Shown piece after piece: positions 59,905-64,000 of a DNA stretch of 64,000 nt (position 1 is its first letter; each line of letters opens with the position of its first letter). A program made the position numbers and the translations under genes. The stretch comes from Pseudobdellovibrionaceae bacterium (GTDB taxonomy: Bacteria; Bdellovibrionota; Bdellovibrionia; Bdellovibrionales; Bdellovibrionaceae). The stretch spans positions 186,001 to 250,000 of the forward strand of contig JAHBUS010000005.1 in the NCBI GenBank assembly GCA_019637955.1, read 5' to 3'. The notes beneath the pieces were generated by a model. That model worked only from the letters and a program-made list of their open reading frames with translations. It ran no database searches and had not been told where the DNA came from.

Positions 59905-62238
59905 ATGAACCGCCTCTTGAAGAAATTTCGCCAGGATCTCTTAGGTCTTGTTTTCCTCGCCATCGGTCTTTTCGTTGGGCTTGCTTTCGTGAGTTTTAGC
60001 CCCTTGGACCCTTCGCTCAACTCCATCGGTCATGGCTTAAAAGTCACGAACTGGTGCGGGATCGTCGGTAGCTTCTTGGCCGACGCTGTTTTTCAGCTCT
60101 GCGGCGTTTCGGCGTGGCTTTTGCTCCCCGGCCTGCTCCGCTTGTCGTGGGTGGCCTTTCGCGGTGATGAGTTTAGCCTGAAGAATTTGAAGTTGGTGTG
60201 GGGCCTGCTGCTTTTGGTGGTCTTTTCGACCCTGACGGCCGTTTATTTTCCGCAGACACGCCTATATCAAGACCAAATCGCGGTGGGCGGTATCCTGGGT
60301 CTGAGCCTCAGCAAGGGCCTGATTCAGGCGTTTAACCCCGTTGGCGTTCAAGTGGTGTTGTGGTTCGCGGCGTCGGTTCTTTTTATCTTCTTCTCCGAGA
60401 AAAACTTGTCCGAGCTGACCAAGGTTCCCGCCCGCCTGCTCAAGCGTGTTTGGGGCTTGGACTGGGCCTCGATGTGGACAAACATGTGGAAATCGGCCGC
60501 TCCCGTGATCGAGAAGAAAAAGAAAGAAAAGGCGGAGCCCGCAACCGCCAAGGCCTTGCCCTTGGCGGCGGAGCCCGAGCGCGTCCAGCGCGCCGCCCCT
60601 GTCCCCGTTCAAATCGAAATGCCGGTGGATGAAGACTTGGACGAGGACGACGAGGCGCCCGCCGCCCCGGCGAAGAAGCGCAAGGTCGTGGTCACGGCCC
60701 GCGTTCCCAACCGCGTTGAGAACTGGAAAATGCCCAAGGTCGATGAGCTCATCGACGATCCGCCCGCAAGCCGCGTGAAGATCGACCAGAATGAAATCAA
60801 AGAAAAGGCCCGCGTTTTGACCGAAAAGCTCGCGCTCTTTGGCGTGACGGGCGAAGTGGTCGCCGCCAAGCCAGGCCCCGCGGTCACCATGTTCGAATTT
60901 AAACCGGACTCGAGCGTGAAACTCAGTAAGATCACCGAACTTGAAGACGATCTCTCACTGGCCTTGGCCAGCGAGTCGCTACGGATCTTGGCGCCGATTC
61001 CGGGCCGCGACGTTGTGGGGATCGAAACCTCGAACCGTCAGCGCGAAACCGTCTACATGAAAGACATGTTCGCCGAGAACAAGTTTTGGAACGATGACAT
61101 CACGCTTCCGCTCGCCCTTGGCCGCAAAGTGGATGGAACTCCGGAGATCGTGGACTTACGAAAAATGCCGCACTTGATGGTGGCCGGTACGACCGGCTCC
61201 GGCAAATCGGTGTTTACGGTGTCGGCGATTATGGGCCTTATCTTCCGCCATTCGCCGAAGACGCTAAAGCTCATCTTGATCGATCCCAAACAAGTCGATC
61301 TCGCGGTTTTCGAAAAGGTTCCGCATCTCTCGGTGCCGGTGGTGACCGATTCGCGGCAAGCCGTACTGGCTTTGAAGTGGGCCGTTCGCGAGATGGAGAA
61401 GCGTTACAAGTCCATGAGCAAATTCGGCGCGCGTAAAATCGAAGAGTACAACGCGGCGGTGAGCGAACTCTCGAAAGAGCAAATCAAAGAGCACGCCGAA
61501 ATGAACGACGAGCTCGAACAAACGCCCGGTAAAAAAGGCGAGATGTACTATTACAATCAACTCCCCTTCATGGTGATCGTGGTGGAGGAGTTCGCCGATT
61601 TGATGACCGTCGACAAAGCCAACGTCGAACAATCGGTGGTGCGTCTGGCGCAAAAAGCGCGCGCCTGCGGCATCCATCTCGTGCTGTGCTTGCAGAGCCC
61701 ACGCAAAGAGTTCGTCACCGGCGCGATCAAATCCAACATCCCGGGCCGTATCGCCTTTAAAGCGGCCAGCAGCATGGAATCGCGAATCATTCTCGACGAC
61801 GTTGGCGCCGAGCGGCTGCTCGCGACCGGCGACATGCTCTACCGTGGTCCCGGCTCATCGGCCATCGTGCGGCACCACGGTCCGTTCTTGAAAGACACCG
61901 ACATCAAAGATTCGACCAAGTTCTGGGCGGAGCAGGGTGAGCCTGATTTTGACCCCGCAGCGCTCAAGGCCCTTGAGCCGACGAGTGAGGGTGGCGGAGG
62001 CGGCGAAGCGGGCGAGTTTGGCGATGAGCCCCAGGATGAACGCTACGCAGAAATTTTGGACTGGGTGCAGACGCAAAAGGAAATCAGCGCGTCGCTCATT
62101 CAGCGTCGATTCCAATTGGGTTATCCCCGCGCCGCACGCATGATCGAGACGTTTGAACGCGGCGGGATTGTCGGACCCGCCAACGGCAGCAAGCCGCGTC
62201 AAGTTCTGATTCATAATCTCAAAGATCTCGGAGCTTAA
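59905..62238 (+). CDS. ftsK: DNA translocase FtsK/SpoIIIE
   Basis: A 777-residue translocase that moves chromosome termini through the division septum and activates XerCD. The N-terminal membrane domain has four predicted helices (about 10-165). A charged Pro/Ala linker follows. The motor has Walker A AGTTGSGKS (about 427-435) and a Walker B reading VIVVEEFADLM, with Glu where FtsK usually has Asp. The CLQSPRKEFVTGAIKSNIPGRI block is intact. The C-terminal gamma winged helix (SASLIQRRFQLGYPRAARMI) would read KOPS sites. The ATG at 59905 is used; a TTG at 59857 with GAGGA is an alternative. Confidence 0.95.
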   Translation: MNRLLKKFRQDLLGLVFLAIGLFVGLAFVSFSPLDPSLNSIGHGLKVTNWCGIVGSFLADAVFQLCGVSAWLLLPGLLRLSWVAFRGDEFSLKNLKLVWGLLLLVVFSTLTAVYFPQTRLYQDQIAVGGILGLSLSKGLIQAFNPVGVQVVLWFAASVLFIFFSEKNLSELTKVPARLLKRVWGLDWASMWTNMWKSAAPVIEKKKKEKAEPATAKALPLAAEPERVQRAAPVPVQIEMPVDEDLDEDDEAPAAPAKKRKVVVTARVPNRVENWKMPKVDELIDDPPASRVKIDQNEIKEKARVLTEKLALFGVTGEVVAAKPGPAVTMFEFKPDSSVKLSKITELEDDLSLALASESLRILAPIPGRDVVGIETSNRQRETVYMKDMFAENKFWNDDITLPLALGRKVDGTPEIVDLRKMPHLMVAGTTGSGKSVFTVSAIMGLIFRHSPKTLKLILIDPKQVDLAVFEKVPHLSVPVVTDSRQAVLALKWAVREMEKRYKSMSKFGARKIEEYNAAVSELSKEQIKEHAEMNDELEQTPGKKGEMYYYNQLPFMVIVVEEFADLMTVDKANVEQSVVRLAQKARACGIHLVLCLQSPRKEFVTGAIKSNIPGRIAFKAASSMESRIILDDVGAERLLATGDMLYRGPGSSAIVRHHGPFLKDTDIKDSTKFWAEQGEPDFDPAALKALEPTSEGGGGGEAGEFGDEPQDERYAEILDWVQTQKEISASLIQRRFQLGYPRAARMIETFERGGIVGPANGSKPRQVLIHNLKDLGA

Positions 62239-62276
62239 GAGAAATTCACGCAAGGTTAAAGTCTCCTTAGTTGACT

Positions 62277-62293
62277 CTCCCAATTTTTGGGAG
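62277..62293. promoter_or_regulatory. Perfect short palindrome upstream of the exported-protein gene
   Basis: CTCCCAA-TTT-TTGGGAG, a perfect 7-bp inverted repeat immediately after a TTGACT hexamer (62271-62276). The arrangement could be an operator between promoter elements, or a hairpin. A second imperfect hairpin (62307-62332) lies before the AAGGAGG ribosome site. Confidence 0.35.
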
Positions 62294-62356
62294 GGCAATG
62301 GTCGTCAGACGAAAACACAGACGTTTGTCTGATCAACTGACCCAAGGAGGGAAACC

Positions 62357-62935
62357 ATGATCCGTGCACTCGCACTTGTTACCAGCCTGCTCGTAGGCTC
62401 TTTCGCGACCGCCGCTACACTCACTGACGTGATTGCTCGCACCGGCCAAACCATCGTGATGAGCGATGTGACGCCTGCTGGCTTTAACTTCAAAAAAGGT
62501 GATGAAGCCAATTACAACCTCAACATGAGCATCATCAAAGGTTCGATGAAAATGCTCGTGATGGACATCGTCGCTGACGGCGTTTGGATCCAACAATTGG
62601 TGGACCTCGGTTTCGCCGGCAAGCAAGACATGCAGCAATTGATCGACCCCAATACGGGCGAAATCAAAAAGCTCATCGTGAACGGTAAAGAACAAGCGCC
62701 GCCCAAAACTGGCGACGTTGAAGTGATCGACTCGAAAGAGGACACCGTGACCGTTCCCGCCGGCACCTTCACTTGCTTGTACATCAAAGCAAAAGTGACT
62801 CAGGACGGTAAGGCTTCGGAAGCTCAGCAATGGGTCAACCCCAAAGAAGTTCCCGTTTTCGGCATGGTGAAAATGATCACCCAGTCTCAATTAGGACCCG
62901 TGACAGTCGAGCTGCTTTCGTTTAAACGTATGTAA
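62357..62935 (+). CDS. Exported hypothetical protein (192 aa)
   Basis: A 192-residue protein with a signal peptide (ALALVTSLLVGSFATA). The start has a near-perfect AAGGAGG site. The mature part is beta-rich (VTVPAGTFTCLYIKAKVTQ near 130-148, and EAQQWVNPKEVPVFGMVKM near 155-173), a pattern I associate with DUF3108- or LolA-like lipid-binding folds, but not firmly. It is one base from the next gene, so they are co-translated. Confidence 0.72.
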   Translation: MIRALALVTSLLVGSFATAATLTDVIARTGQTIVMSDVTPAGFNFKKGDEANYNLNMSIIKGSMKMLVMDIVADGVWIQQLVDLGFAGKQDMQQLIDPNTGEIKKLIVNGKEQAPPKTGDVEVIDSKEDTVTVPAGTFTCLYIKAKVTQDGKASEAQQWVNPKEVPVFGMVKMITQSQLGPVTVELLSFKRM

Positions 62936-63816
62936 TGACGTTTACTTCGATCCGAGACTTCAAAAGAGCCACGCTTATTGCGTTGGCTCTTTTTTTTGGT
63001 TCTCAGGCGGGATCGCCGGCCCTGGCGGCCGGAAAAGTCGAAACCTACCAAGACCTGATCGAAAAAGCGTACAACCTCTCGTTGCAAAAAGACCGGCTTC
63101 AGGCCGTCAACCTCTTGGTCAGCGCCGCTCAGCGCGAATCTAAAAAGGGCCAAACACCCAAAGAACTCCTCACGGCCCTCGACGAGGTGTCGACCGTTTT
63201 CTACAGCGACAAAGCCCAACAGGCCTTTGAACTTGCGCTCTCGCTGCGGGTGACCGATCCGGGCTTGGCCAACACCAAGCTGACCGAAGCGGCGCGAATC
63301 GAACCCGACAACTTGCAAATTCTTTTGGAGCAGTTTCGTTTACAGATCGCGGGCGGCGACTGCGACGGCGCCCACCGGGGAGCGCAGAAAGCGCTTGATC
63401 GAAATCCTTTTCCTGAAGATCTGCGTCTCGCTGCCGCCCAAGCGGCGCTTTGCGCGGGACGCCTTCAAGATTTTCAGACCTTGCGCTCGGCGATCGACGC
63501 GAAGAAAAGTCCGCGCGAAATTTTTTGGCTGGCTCTCGACCTTGAACAGTCGCACCGGACCAGCAATTTCGGCCGCGGACGTGAACTTTCGGTTCAGCTT
63601 TCAAAAGCCGACACCGCTTTTCCCGAGGCCTTCTACTGGCTCTGGAAATTCAATCAGGGCCTCAAAATTCCGGACGAGCGCGCCGGAACGAAATACCTCG
63701 CGCTTTGCAAAAGCCTCAGTTCCCGCCTGACACGGCAGTATCTTGCGGAGCCTCGTCTCTGCCGGCGCCAGGCCGAAGTCGAAGCTGAGATCAAAAAAAG
63801 CAGGGTGACCGAATGA
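62935..63816 (+). CDS. Exported TPR-like protein
   Basis: A 293-residue protein with an N-terminal signal (ATLIALALFFGSQAGSPALAA). The mature part is all helical with TPR-like patterns (YNLSLQKDRLQAVNLLVSAA, and GDCDGAHRGAQKALDRNPFP). It probably mediates protein contacts in the periplasm. Its start overlaps the previous stop by one base, and its end overlaps the next lipoprotein by four bases (ATGA), so all three are likely one operon. Confidence 0.72.
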   Translation: MTFTSIRDFKRATLIALALFFGSQAGSPALAAGKVETYQDLIEKAYNLSLQKDRLQAVNLLVSAAQRESKKGQTPKELLTALDEVSTVFYSDKAQQAFELALSLRVTDPGLANTKLTEAARIEPDNLQILLEQFRLQIAGGDCDGAHRGAQKALDRNPFPEDLRLAAAQAALCAGRLQDFQTLRSAIDAKKSPREIFWLALDLEQSHRTSNFGRGRELSVQLSKADTAFPEAFYWLWKFNQGLKIPDERAGTKYLALCKSLSSRLTRQYLAEPRLCRRQAEVEAEIKKSRVTE

Positions 63817-64000
63817 ACGCCAAATCCGCTTGTCTCTTGGGCCTTTTGACCGCGCTCGTCGCGGGCTGCGGAGTTCGCGGCCGTCCGCTTCCCCCTGAGA
63901 CGCCGCCGCCGCTCGGGCGTGGAGAGCCGAGCTTCAAGAAGGCCACCGAAAAAGTCGTGCTACCGGCCAAGAAGAAGCGCGAGGCGCCGCCGGACGATTG
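63813..64000 (+). CDS. Small Pro-rich lipoprotein, cut by window end
   Basis: A partial frame (about 62 residues visible). A signal ends in LVAGC, then GVRGRPLPPETPPP. The GCGxRGxPLPPE pattern resembles LptM/YifL-type small lipoproteins, which carry GCGxKGPLxxP. The following Lys/Pro-rich tail continues beyond the window. It overlaps the TPR gene by an ATGA junction. The LptM relation is suggestive only. Confidence 0.6.
   Translation, partial: MNAKSACLLGLLTALVAGCGVRGRPLPPETPPPLGRGEPSFKKATEKVVLPAKKKREAPPDD

Overview
The window is a 64 kb stretch around a bacterial chromosome replication-initiation region. The core order rpmH-rnpA-yidD-yidC-khpB-mnmE-mnmG-rsmG-parA-parB-bactofilin-ATP synthase on the minus strand, facing dnaA-dnaN-recF-gyrB-gyrA on the plus strand, is typical of Gram-negative chromosomes. 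A bactofilin joined to parAB, split F-type ATP synthase loci, a menaquinone-type three-subunit succinate dehydrogenase, and many lipoproteins, exported proteases/hydrolases and SurA-like chaperones point to a deltaproteobacterial-type organism, most likely Bdellovibrionota (Bdellovibrio-like). This taxonomic call is an inference from gene content and order. I see no rRNA, tRNA, CRISPR array, transposase or integrase.

Layout. 1-4.6 kb: 3' part of mfd, an outer-membrane barrel gene and a divergent exported NagZ-like GH3 hydrolase. 4.6-10.5 kb: ATP synthase F1 and stalk operon (atpF'-F-H-A-G-D-C, minus), ending in a terminator that lies inside the GH3 gene. 10.6-13.5 kb: bactofilin, parB, parA and three identical parS sites around a small lipoprotein gene. 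13.5-20.6 kb: rsmG, mnmG, mnmE, khpB, yidC, yidD, rnpA, rpmH (minus). 20.6-30.6 kb: dnaA, a candidate oriC, dnaN, recF, gyrB, gyrA, a TPR lipoprotein and an AtpZ-like gene (plus). 30.6-33.7 kb: a LysR regulator and an unknown exported protein with a second DnaA-box/AT-rich cluster between them, then atpI-atpB-atpE. 33.7-41.4 kb (minus): phosphomannomutase, pdxA, three parvulin-type chaperones, a DUF374 acyltransferase, etfA, etfB. 41.5-47.2 kb (plus): sdhCAB, two tiny coupled ORFs and a secreted subtilase. 47.2-50.9 kb (minus): two paralogous XRE regulators, two exported proteins, an alpha/beta hydrolase and an FHA protein. 51-53.1 kb (plus): rpsF, DUF2232 membrane protein, rplI. 53.2-59.8 kb: a UDP-glucuronate decarboxylase-like/glycosyltransferase pair, a ChaN-like protein, an exported unknown, dnaB, a Fis-like regulator and queE. 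59.9-64 kb: ftsK, an exported protein, a TPR protein and a truncated lipoprotein.

Together these genes cover replication initiation (DnaA, DnaN, RecF, gyrase, DnaB), chromosome partition (ParABS, bactofilin, FtsK), inner-membrane protein insertion (YidC/YidD), tRNA modification (MnmE/MnmG, QueE), and respiration with ATP synthesis (Sdh, ETF, F-ATPase). No gap without a gene exceeds about 240 bases.

There is no obvious self-contained novel defence or mobile system. The most unusual items are: a second DnaA-box cluster about 9 kb from dnaA; three parS sites framing a lipoprotein gene; Ile in place of the quinolone-critical Ser of GyrA; a His/Gly-rich stretch in the ATP synthase b subunit; low-complexity tails on S6 and DnaB; a Glu in place of the FtsK Walker B Asp; a tandem pair of related XRE regulators; and two tiny translationally coupled ORFs after sdhB.
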